Positions 52,583-59,751 of a stretch of 64,000 nucleotides of DNA are shown in pieces (positions within the stretch are counted from its first letter, which is position 1; each line of letters opens with the position of its first letter). The DNA comes from Curtobacterium sp. VKM Ac-2865 (lineage in GTDB: Bacteria; Actinomycetota; Actinomycetes; Actinomycetales; Microbacteriaceae). Under the pieces are notes generated by a model. It worked only from the letters and a program-made list of their open reading frames with translations. It was not told the DNA's origin and did not search any database. Location: assembly GCF_015350905.1 (NCBI RefSeq), contig NZ_JADKRZ010000005.1, positions 186,001-250,000 on the forward strand, in the 5' to 3' direction. Position numbers and translations under genes: made by a program.

Positions 52583-54345
52583 TTCTGGTCCCCCTGCTGG
52601 TCCAGGATCTCCCGGCCGGCGGCGCTGTCGCGCAGCCGCAGCTTCGTGAAGATGAGCAGCGGTGCCGAGTCGTAGTTCTGCGGTGCCATGTACGGGTCCT
52701 TCGCGCTCGGCCAGCCGACGAACTTGCCGGTGTTGAACAGCCCCCAGAGGCCGCCGTGGTACATGCCGATGACGGGGAGCTGGTCGTAGACGATGGTCTG
52801 CAGCTGGTCGAGGATCGCCTGCTGCTCGGCCGGGTCGGTCGTGCCCCGGTACGCGTCGAGCAGGCGCTGCGTGGCCGGGTCCCGGTAGCGCTCGTAGTTG
52901 TTCACGGTCGACTTGCCGACGGGCTGGTAGAAGTCGGTCGACATCAGCGAGTTGAAGGCCTGGTAGACGTCGCCGTTGCCCATGCCACCCATCGCCATCT
53001 CGAAGGTGCCGTTGTTGATCGCCTGCTGGTAGCCCGCGGGCTGCGGGGCGCTGATCGACACCTTCACGCCGATGGCCGTCAGGTTCCGGCGGACCTCCTG
53101 CGCGGCGCGGAGCCAGTCGGCGTAGCCGTTCGCGGTGGTGATGGTGATCTCGAGCTGCTTGCCGTCCTTGACGATCTTCCCGCCCTGCTCGACCCACCCG
53201 GACTTCGCGAACGACGCCTTCGCCGCGGCGACGTCCTGTGTGACCATGCCCTTGTCGGGGATGTCCGGGTTCGCGTACCGCTCCTGGTTCGGCAGGATCA
53301 GGCCGGTCTGGGCCGCCGCGGTGAGGTTGCCCTCGGTCGCGGTCTCGGCGATGTCGTCGCGGTCGAGGGCGAGGGAGATGCCTCGGCGGACGTTGACGTC
53401 GTCGTACGGGGCCTTCGTCAGGTTCGGGATGAGGCCGATGACGCCGCCCGGCGGGAACCAGTACGTGTTCGTGTCCGATGCGGCACCCCACGTGCCCTTG
53501 ACGTCGGAGATGAACGAGTACGCCCAGTCGTAGCCGCGGGTGACGGTGTCGAGCTGCGTGTTCGTCGCCGGCAGCACGAGGTGCTTGATGGCGATCGTGT
53601 CCGCCTGCCAGTACCGCGGGTTCTTGTCCATCGAGTACTGCTGGTCGGAGTAGTTGCCGAGGACGAACGGCCCCGTACCGACCGGGTTCGGGTCACGCCA
53701 CGTCGTCGGGTCCTTGACCTTGCCCCAGTGGTGCTCGCCGAGGATGTAGGTCTGGCCGATGATCGTCAGGCTCGGGACGTCGTCGGACTTCAGGTGGAAG
53801 ACGACGTGGTCGCCGCGCTGCTCGATGGTGTCGATGTGCTGCCAGGCACCCTTGACGTCCATCGCGGGGAACTGCTTGAGCAGCTCGAACGTGAAGACGA
53901 CGTCGCGCGCGGTGAAGGGCGTGCCGTCGGACCACTCGACGCCGCTGCGGATCGTCATGTCGATCGTCCGGGCGTCCGGCTGCTCCCACGAGCTCGCGAG
54001 CCAGGGGTTCCGCTTGCCGTCGAGGGGGTTCACCTCGATGAGGGGCTCGTACATCCACTTCGACGCCGTGCGGGCGTTCGTGATGTACGGGTTGAAGTTG
54101 CGGTCGAACAGCGGGTTGCCGTGGTCGGCGTTGATGAGCATCGTGTCCTTGCCGATGCTCGGGTCCGGCTCGGACCGGACCTGGATGCTGCAGCCGGTCG
54201 CCGCGAGGGCCACGACCGCGATGCCGGCGAGGGCTGCGGCGAGGCGTCCGGGCCTGCCGTGCCTGGTGCGCCGGGTGCGCGGGGCGCGCGGGGCGCGCGG
54301 GGCGCGCGGGGCGCGCTGTGCGGTGCGCTGTGGGGGAAGCGTCAT
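52579..54345 (-). CDS. Family 5 substrate-binding lipoprotein, probable oligosaccharide binder
   Basis: A 588-residue extracellular binding protein, first gene of a six-gene operon. A 33-residue basic leader of RAP repeats (coded by 9-base tandem repeats, about 54275-54316) precedes the signal helix (LAAALAGIAVVALAATGC, lipid Cys near residue 52). The mature part has NPLFDRNFNPYITNARTASKWMYEPLIEVNPLDG and the family signature WSDGTPFTARDVVFTFELLK. Family 5 proteins bind peptides but also beta-glucosides and xylo-oligosaccharides; the GH1 gene and LacI operator favour a sugar ligand here. The LacI operator at 54385-54400 lies 40 bases upstream. Confidence 0.92.
   Translation of the reverse strand: MTLPPQRTAQRAPRAPRAPRAPRTRRTRHGRPGRLAAALAGIAVVALAATGCSIQVRSEPDPSIGKDTMLINADHGNPLFDRNFNPYITNARTASKWMYEPLIEVNPLDGKRNPWLASSWEQPDARTIDMTIRSGVEWSDGTPFTARDVVFTFELLKQFPAMDVKGAWQHIDTIEQRGDHVVFHLKSDDVPSLTIIGQTYILGEHHWGKVKDPTTWRDPNPVGTGPFVLGNYSDQQYSMDKNPRYWQADTIAIKHLVLPATNTQLDTVTRGYDWAYSFISDVKGTWGAASDTNTYWFPPGGVIGLIPNLTKAPYDDVNVRRGISLALDRDDIAETATEGNLTAAAQTGLILPNQERYANPDIPDKGMVTQDVAAAKASFAKSGWVEQGGKIVKDGKQLEITITTANGYADWLRAAQEVRRNLTAIGVKVSISAPQPAGYQQAINNGTFEMAMGGMGNGDVYQAFNSLMSTDFYQPVGKSTVNNYERYRDPATQRLLDAYRGTTDPAEQQAILDQLQTIVYDQLPVIGMYHGGLWGLFNTGKFVGWPSAKDPYMAPQNYDSAPLLIFTKLRLRDSAAGREILDQQGDQK
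54275..54316. repeat. 9-base tandem repeat coding RAP leader
   Basis: The unit GGGGCGCGC is repeated about four times within the start of the binding-protein gene and encodes Arg-Ala-Pro repeats ahead of the signal peptide; it is a candidate for slippage. Confidence 0.8.
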
Positions 54346-54384
54346 TGCTCGGTCGACCTCCGTGTCGAGTGGGTGCGAGGGTCA

Positions 54385-54400
54385 ATGTATGCGCTTACAT
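54385..54400. promoter_or_regulatory. LacI-family operator upstream of the Dpp-type operon
   Basis: ATGTATGCGCTTACAT is a near-perfect 16-base dyad with central GCGC, 40 bases before the binding-protein ATG. The adjacent LacI-type regulator (54607-55707) is the likely ligand-responsive repressor. Confidence 0.75.
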
Positions 54401-54465
54401 CGCGGCGCGCAAGTCGCGGCGCGGGTGGGCGGCGCGGGTCAGCGGCGCGTGGGTCGGTGGCGCGT

Positions 54466-54602
54466 GGTGCGAGGTTGATCACCCCGTGCGGGGCTGCGAG
54501 CGCGCACCAGGTGTGCAACCTCGCACCGGGCGGGAGGTCACGCACGGTGCGAGTACCGGGCACCCTCGCACGGGGCGGGAGACCATGCACGGTGCGAGCA
54601 CC
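54466..54602. repeat. Complex repeat block downstream of the LacI-type gene
   Basis: An inverted pair GGTGCGAGGTTG (54466-54477) and CAACCTCGCACC (54516-54527) is followed by two 30-base direct repeats (54528-54557 and 54573-54602) that share GCACGGTGCGAG. The block ends 4 bases before the stop codon of the minus-strand LacI-type gene and may include its terminator. Confidence 0.7.
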
Positions 54603-54606
54603 CGCG

Positions 54607-55707
54607 CTACATCGTCGGCGGACAGCTCTCACGCAGGAGCACCTCGACGGGGAGCCGGACGGCACGCGGCGGCCCCTCGCGGCGCTCCAGCCGGTCGACG
54701 ATCGCGACGACCGCGGCACGCCCGAGCTCCCCCATCGGCTGGTGCACGGTGGTGAGCCTCGGCGCGGAGAACCGACCGGCGTCGATGCCGTCGAAGCCCG
54801 TCACGACGATGTCCTCGGGCACCCGGAGCCCCGCGGCGAGCACGGCGTCGAGCACCCCCAGGGCGGACTGGTCGTTCGAGCAGACGATGGCCCGCGGCGG
54901 CGTGTCCGCCAGCAGCGCGACGGCCAGCTCCCGCGCCCGCGCCCGTCCGAAGTCGCCGTGCACGGTGCGGACGGAGCGGGGCTCGACCCCGTGGTCGTCG
55001 AGCGCCTGGCGGAACCCGGCCGAGCGCTCCATGTCGTCCGGGGAGTCGATCGGACCGGCGACGTAGGCGATCGACCGGATGCCGAGCCGCCCGATCACGT
55101 GTGCGGCCAGCGTGCGCATGCCCGCGGCGTTGTCGACGCTGACGGAGTCGAACCCGTGCGACCGCCGGTCGTCCGCCAGCACCACCACGGGGACCCGGCG
55201 GGCGACGTGCTCGAGCAGCTCGTCCGGCACGGTCTGCGCCAGCACCGCGAGGCCGTCGACGCGCCCGGCGACGTCGTTGACGATGACGTCGCGCGAGGGA
55301 CCGCGCCCGGCAGCGACCATGAGGGCGAGGCCGCGCTGCCAGGCCTCGGTCTCGGCGCCGCGGAGCACCTCGTCGAAGTACAGGTTGGACGCGAACGGCT
55401 GCGTCACGTGCCGGCGGTCGTCGACGACGCGGACCCCGCCGTCCGTCACGAGCCCTGGCCGCTCGTCCGGCACCACGTCGAACCCGGGCAGCAGCAGCCC
55501 GATCACTCCGGTCCGCTTGCCCGCGAGTGCCCGGGCGTTCCCCGACGGTACGTAGCCGAGGTGCCGGATGGCGGCCCGCACGCGGTCGCGCGTGCCCTCG
55601 CGGACGGCGTCGGGCGTGCGGAGGACCCGGGAGACGGTGGCGATGGACACCCCGGAGGCGGCGGCGACGTCGTAGACCGTGGGAGGTGCGGTGCGCTGCT
55701 CGGCCAA
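54607..55707 (-). CDS. LacI-family transcriptional regulator
   Basis: A 366-residue repressor. The N-terminal helix-turn-helix (TVYDVAAASGVSIATVSRVLRTPDAVREGTRDRVRAAI, about 10-47) and hinge (YVPSGNARALAGKRTGVIGLLLP) are followed by a periplasmic-binding-protein-like sensor domain (IVCSNDQSALGVLDAV, VPEDIVVTGFDGIDAGRFSAPRLTTVHQP). It carries a roughly 40-residue variation after the hinge (FDVVPDERPGLVTDGGVRVVDDRRHVTQPFASNLYFDEVL). TTG start at 55707 with GGAGG 6 bases upstream. It lies upstream of, and in the same direction as, the Dpp-type operon, whose promoter has a LacI operator; control of oligosaccharide uptake is inferred. Confidence 0.93.
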   Translation of the reverse strand: MAEQRTAPPTVYDVAAASGVSIATVSRVLRTPDAVREGTRDRVRAAIRHLGYVPSGNARALAGKRTGVIGLLLPGFDVVPDERPGLVTDGGVRVVDDRRHVTQPFASNLYFDEVLRGAETEAWQRGLALMVAAGRGPSRDVIVNDVAGRVDGLAVLAQTVPDELLEHVARRVPVVVLADDRRSHGFDSVSVDNAAGMRTLAAHVIGRLGIRSIAYVAGPIDSPDDMERSAGFRQALDDHGVEPRSVRTVHGDFGRARARELAVALLADTPPRAIVCSNDQSALGVLDAVLAAGLRVPEDIVVTGFDGIDAGRFSAPRLTTVHQPMGELGRAAVVAIVDRLERREGPPRAVRLPVEVLLRESCPPTM

Positions 55708-55941
55708 CCCGGCCCTCCCGTCCGTCCGCTGATGCGCGCCGGAGGCGAGCCGCCCCGACCGCGGCCCATCCTAGGGAACCCGTCCCGACACACTTCTCCA
55801 CAGTCCTGCTCCGGCCCTTGCGTCCGAGGTCCGCAGCGGATCACACTGGGGCGACCTCAGTACGTCCCGTGAGGAAGCGTAACCAGCGGGCGGTGCCCGC
55901 ATCGACGCGGGCCGAGCCCGCCTACGGGAAGGACACACGAG

Positions 55942-56103
55942 ATGTCACAGTCGACGCAGTCAGGACGCCGCGACGCGGTCAGGATCAGCCTGGACGAAGC
56001 CGAGGTGCGTGAAGCACTCCTCGAACGGACGCACGAACCGCGGGACGGCGCAGCCGCCTTCTCGCAGGTCGACGGCGCGGACGGGCTCACGCGCATCGAG
56101 TGA
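55942..56103 (+). CDS. Small hypothetical protein, 53 aa
   Basis: A short frame starting ATG at 55942 and ending TGA at 56103, encoding an acidic hydrophilic protein (MSQSTQSGRRDAVRISLDE, then AEVREALLERTHEPRDGAAAF, ending GLTRIE). GGAAGGA lies about 8-14 bases upstream. G or C dominates the third codon positions, as expected for coding in this genome. No family is recognised. The antisense frame (55857-56096) is Ser/Arg-rich in the way shadow frames are and is less likely. Flanks: 234 bases from the LacI-type start, in which nothing else is recognised, and 115 bases to the GntR stop. Confidence 0.5.
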   Translation: MSQSTQSGRRDAVRISLDEAEVREALLERTHEPRDGAAAFSQVDGADGLTRIE

Positions 56104-56218
56104 GCCGGGCCGCGGCCGGATCAGGACGCGGCACAGCCAGGAGGCCCGGCTCGCCCCCGCAGGGCGGGTCGGGTCTCGCGCGCGGTCGCGTCCGGACCAC
56201 GGCCCGCGCTGGCCGGGG

Positions 56219-56935
56219 TCAGTGCGTGGTCGTCGTCCGGTCGGTCGCGCCGATGATCGTCATGCCAGCTCCGCGCAGTCGTCGGCGCTCCTGCGCGATC
56301 CAGGCGATCAGGCGGTCGTTCGTCCCGGCGACGTGCGCCGCGAGCAGGTCGGCCGCACGGTCGGCGTCCCCGGCCTGCACGGCATCGAGGACGGCGCTGT
56401 GCTCGTCCCATGCGGCGTCGCGGGCCTCGGGCGTACGGACCTCGATCCAGCGGGTGCGTTCGAGCCGGGTGAGGGCGTCGCCGATGGCGTCCGTGACGAA
56501 CCGGTTGCCGCCGAGCGCCGCCAGGTCGAGGTGGAACGTCGAGCCCATCCGGATGCCGGCCTGCTGGTCGGGCGTGGGACGGAGGGCGTCGAGGTGCGCC
56601 CGGACCTCGGCGAGCGCTGCGGCGTCGGCCCGTTCGACCGCGAACCGGACGGCAGCGGGCTCGAGCACGCCGCGCAGTTCGGCGAGCGAGGCGATCTCGT
56701 CGAGGTCGATCGGGGTGACCGTCCACGAGCGGCCCTCGTGCAGGATGAGTCCCTCGCGCTCGAGCCGCGACAGGGCAGCGCGGACGGGGGTGCGCGACGC
56801 GTGGAACCGGGCTTCGAGCCCGCGCTCGGAGATGCGTTCCCCCGGGGCGATCTCGAGCGTCAGGATCGCGGCGCGCAGGTTGTCGTAGAGCTGGGCCGTC
56901 TGCGACACGGGCGTTGCGTCGGTCGGTTCGGTCAC
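56219..56935 (-). CDS. GntR/FadR-family transcriptional regulator
   Basis: A 238-residue regulator with an N-terminal winged helix (AQLYDNLRAAILTLEIAPGERISERGLEARFHASRTPVRAALSRLEREGLI, about 14-63) and a C-terminal FCD ligand-binding domain (DLDEIASLAELRGVLEPAAVRFA, with the metal-binding-type His residues in STFHLDLAALGGN and AAWDEHSAVLDAV). Such regulators respond to organic or sugar acids. GTG start at 56935. It is divergent from an MFS transporter across an 81-base gap with two GGTATACC sites, so it probably controls both. Confidence 0.92.
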   Translation of the reverse strand: MTEPTDATPVSQTAQLYDNLRAAILTLEIAPGERISERGLEARFHASRTPVRAALSRLEREGLILHEGRSWTVTPIDLDEIASLAELRGVLEPAAVRFAVERADAAALAEVRAHLDALRPTPDQQAGIRMGSTFHLDLAALGGNRFVTDAIGDALTRLERTRWIEVRTPEARDAAWDEHSAVLDAVQAGDADRAADLLAAHVAGTNDRLIAWIAQERRRLRGAGMTIIGATDRTTTTH

Positions 56936-56967
56936 GACGGACCAGCGTAGCGGCGGAGCGGTCCAGA

Positions 56968-56990
56968 TGGTATACCGTTTTGGTATACCA
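56968..56990. promoter_or_regulatory. Paired GGTATACC operator between GntR regulator and MFS gene
   Basis: TGGTATACC and GGTATACCA, each containing a self-complementary GGTATACC, are separated by 5 bases. They match the TGGT-N-ACCA style of FadR-type operators and lie between the divergent genes, close to both starts. Confidence 0.75.
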
Positions 56991-57016
56991 AACCGTTCCG
57001 CGACGAAACGACTCCG

Positions 57017-58210
57017 ATGACGACGACCACCTCCGCGACCACGACCACCGCCCGCGCGTGGTCGATGCTCGCGCTCGGTGTCGCCGCGCAGGCTGCCGGC
57101 ACGCTCGTCGTCTCGGCGCCGGCGCTGCTCATCCCCTACCTGCACGCGCACGGCACGCCCCTGCCGGTCGCCGGGGTCCTCGCCGCCGCGCCGACCTTCG
57201 GCATGGTGCTGACCCTCATCGCCTGGGGAGCCCTGACAGACCGGATCGGCGAGCGGGTCGTCATCGCGGGCGGGCTCGTCCTGACGACCCTCGCGACGGT
57301 CGGCGCCTGGCTCGCCGCCGGTGACCCGGTGCTGCTCGGGCTGGCGTTCTTGGCGGGCGGGATGACGAGCGCGTCGACGAACGCCGCGAGCGGCCGGGTC
57401 GTGGTCGGGTGGTTCCCGAAGCAGCGGCGAGGGCTGGCGATGGGGATCCGGCAGATGTCGCAGCCGCTCGGGGTGACGCTCGCGGCGGTCACGGTACCGC
57501 AGCTCGCCGAGACCTCCGGTATCCGTGCGGCCTTGGTGCTGCCGATCGTGCTGTGCGCGGTGCTCGCCGTGCTGTGCGCCGTCGGCATCGCGAACCCGCC
57601 ACGACCGGCACGGGACGACGCTCCCGCAGCCCACGTCGCGAACCCCTACCGGACGTCGAGTTTCCTGTGGCGGATCCACGCGGTGTCCGTCCTGCTCGTC
57701 GTGCCGCAGTTCACGCTGTCGACCTACGGGCTCGTCTGGCTCGTCGGGCTGGGGTGGCCCACCGCCGCGGCCGGCCTGCTCGTCGGTGCGTCCCAGTTCG
57801 TCGGGGCGATCGGACGCATCCTCGTGGGGGTGTGGAGTGACCGGGCACGCTCCCGGGTCGGACCGCTGCGGGTCGTCGCCGTGAGCGCGGCGGCGGTGAT
57901 GGCGGTCATGGCGGTCGTCGATGCGTCACACCTGGCGGGTGCGGCCGTGTTCCTCGTGGTGGCGACGAGTGTGACCGTGGCGGACAACGGGCTCGCGTAC
58001 ACCTCGGTCGCCGAGGCAGCGGGGCCGTTCTGGTCCGGACGGGCACTCGGTGCGCAGAACACCGGCCAGTTCATCGCGGCGAGCGCCGTCGGCCCGGGCA
58101 TCGGGGCACTGGTCGGTGCAGTCGGCTTCGCGGCGTCCTTCGGGATCGTGGCGGTGCTGCCGTTGCTGGCGCTGCCGCTGGTCCCGCGTGGAGACCGCTC
58201 GACCGGGTGA
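57017..58210 (+). CDS. MFS transporter (organic acid/metabolite type)
   Basis: A 397-residue major facilitator with 12 predicted membrane segments. Motif A appears as GALTDRIGERVV, and a second copy in the C half as GVWSDRARSRVG. The fold and length fit importers of small organic compounds (NNP/ACS-like or cyanate/oxalate-formate type), which often sit beside FCD-type GntR regulators. The ATG at 57017 lies 27 bases after the operator pair. Substrate unknown. Confidence 0.9.
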   Translation: MTTTTSATTTTARAWSMLALGVAAQAAGTLVVSAPALLIPYLHAHGTPLPVAGVLAAAPTFGMVLTLIAWGALTDRIGERVVIAGGLVLTTLATVGAWLAAGDPVLLGLAFLAGGMTSASTNAASGRVVVGWFPKQRRGLAMGIRQMSQPLGVTLAAVTVPQLAETSGIRAALVLPIVLCAVLAVLCAVGIANPPRPARDDAPAAHVANPYRTSSFLWRIHAVSVLLVVPQFTLSTYGLVWLVGLGWPTAAAGLLVGASQFVGAIGRILVGVWSDRARSRVGPLRVVAVSAAAVMAVMAVVDASHLAGAAVFLVVATSVTVADNGLAYTSVAEAAGPFWSGRALGAQNTGQFIAASAVGPGIGALVGAVGFAASFGIVAVLPLLALPLVPRGDRSTG

Positions 58211-58245
58211 GGCCGGCGGGTGTTCCGACCCATGACGTCTGCGAT

Positions 58246-58298
58246 GGGAGGTCGGATCGCGCGTGGTGGGCTGGAAGAACCGACCTCCCACGCGCGAT
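58246..58298. terminator. Hairpin region after the MFS gene with two competing stems
   Basis: GGGAGGTCGG (58246-58255) can pair with CCGACCTCCC (58280-58289), or ATCGCGCGTGG (58256-58266) can pair with CCACGCGCGAT (58288-58298). The two stems overlap slightly at 58288-58289. Further on, GCGCGCCC-type repeats (58368-58395) reach the next stop codon. Terminator function is inferred from position between convergent genes. Confidence 0.55.
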
Positions 58299-58395
58299 TC
58301 GACCACCTACGCACGATCCGACCTGCAACGCGCGAAAGGGCCCCGCACTCCGCGCGCAGCACGACCCCGCGCGCCCGCGCGCCCGCGCGCCCGCG

Positions 58396-59556
58396 TCAGG
58401 CCGGGACGGCCGGGCCCACCCGCCAGCGGAGCAGCGCCGACGCGGGCGCCCCGCTCGGCAACGACGCGGCGTTGACGAGCACGAGCTCGGCGTCGGTGAG
58501 CACGATCGCCCGGACGATGGCGCACACCGCGGGCACCTGCCCGAGGACCTCCACTCCCCCCGCCTGCTCGGGCGCCGTCGCCACCCAGGGTGCTGCGGCG
58601 AGCGCGTACAGCGTCCGGTCCCCGAGCGCCCCGGCGTCGAGCGCGACCACGGCTGCCTGCGCCTGCTGGAGGGCATCGACCACGGGGCCGATCCCGCTGA
58701 CGCTCTCGTTGTCGCCGCGGCCCTCGTGCGTGCGCAGGAGGTCCTGCACGTCGTGCCGGCGTGACGCCAGCACCCGCGCGAGCGCGAGGTCCACGTGCTG
58801 CACGAGCGCCTTCTCGGACGCGTCGTCGGCGCGCGGGTCGACGGCGACCTCGGTGACCAGTGCCCTGGTGGCGGTGGAGAGCTCGCCGCGGAGCAGTTCG
58901 CGGGCGCGGATGTCCCCCGCCACGATGACCACCCGGGGCGAGGTGGTGCGGACTGCCTCGTCGACCCCGGCGGCGACCTCGCCGGCGGTCTGCTTCCAGA
59001 TCTCCTCCGTGTGGGCCTGCCAGTGCGGCTGCTTCCACCCGGTCCCGGCCTTGGCGTAGTGCAACGTGTCGGTGCGGCCCTGGATGCGCTGTTCGTCCTC
59101 GGGCGCACCCGAGGGCGCGTGACCGAGTCGGTAGCCGCGGAACCCACCGCCCTCACGACCGACCTGGACCACCAGGAACGGAAGGTCGAACGGCCGGTGG
59201 GCCAACAGCGGGAGCAGGTCCGGGACGGCGCCGGTGCCGACGGACTCCTGCCCGTGCAGGTGTCCGGGCAGCACCTCGCTCAGGACGAGCTCGTCGTCGC
59301 GGACGAGCACGTAGCGGGCGACGGGCGCGGGGACGCCGGGCTGCTCGACGAGCTCCTCCTCGATGACCTCGACCGCACGGGCCGAAGCGCCCTGCTGCTG
59401 CAGTGCGTCCGAGACGGTGCGCCGCTGGAGCGCGGCCATCCGTCTGGGGTCCTCCCGGTTGCCCGAGACGTCGACGTACGCCCAGGTCCAGGTGCCGGGG
59501 GCCTGCAACGCCTCGACCAGGCCGGGCTGCAGGGTGGTGTTCTCACGATCGGTCAT
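58396..59556 (-). CDS. Vms1/baeRF-type (eRF1-like) protein, Rv2629-like
   Basis: A 386-residue soluble protein resembling actinobacterial members of the bacterial/archaeal eRF1-like (baeRF, Vms1/Ankzf1-type) group. Features: TWTWAYVDVSGNREDPRRMAALQRRTVSDAL at the start, a middle PFLVVQVGREGGGFRGYRLGH segment, VVIVAGDIRARELLRGEL, and a C-terminal domain ALAAAPWVATAPEQAGGVEVLGQVPAVCAIVRAIVLTDAELVLV. Mycobacterial Rv2629 belongs to this group and has been linked to ribosome hibernation; family membership is my reading by eye. ATG 59556 has GGGAGGA 5 bases upstream; the frame runs further up but without a better start. Confidence 0.75.
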   Translation of the reverse strand: MTDRENTTLQPGLVEALQAPGTWTWAYVDVSGNREDPRRMAALQRRTVSDALQQQGASARAVEVIEEELVEQPGVPAPVARYVLVRDDELVLSEVLPGHLHGQESVGTGAVPDLLPLLAHRPFDLPFLVVQVGREGGGFRGYRLGHAPSGAPEDEQRIQGRTDTLHYAKAGTGWKQPHWQAHTEEIWKQTAGEVAAGVDEAVRTTSPRVVIVAGDIRARELLRGELSTATRALVTEVAVDPRADDASEKALVQHVDLALARVLASRRHDVQDLLRTHEGRGDNESVSGIGPVVDALQQAQAAVVALDAGALGDRTLYALAAAPWVATAPEQAGGVEVLGQVPAVCAIVRAIVLTDAELVLVNAASLPSGAPASALLRWRVGPAVPA

Positions 59557-59751
59557 CGTCGTCCTCCCGTTCATGCCGCCGGCGGCCATCGCCGTCGCGG
59601 CGTCGGTGTCTTCCTGGCCCCACCGTCCGCGCATCGAGCTGACGCCGTTCCGAGGTCGGAGCGAACACCCAGGCCCGAACACCCACCGTCGCTCGGGTTC
59701 CGTGGTTTGCTGAGGTGCAACCCCGATCAATGACGAACCGGAGTGCAGGCA

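Noticed and set aside
55857..56096. 79-codon minus-strand frame
   Set aside because: Ser/Arg/Pro-rich composition typical of an antisense frame; the plus-strand 53-codon frame is the better candidate.
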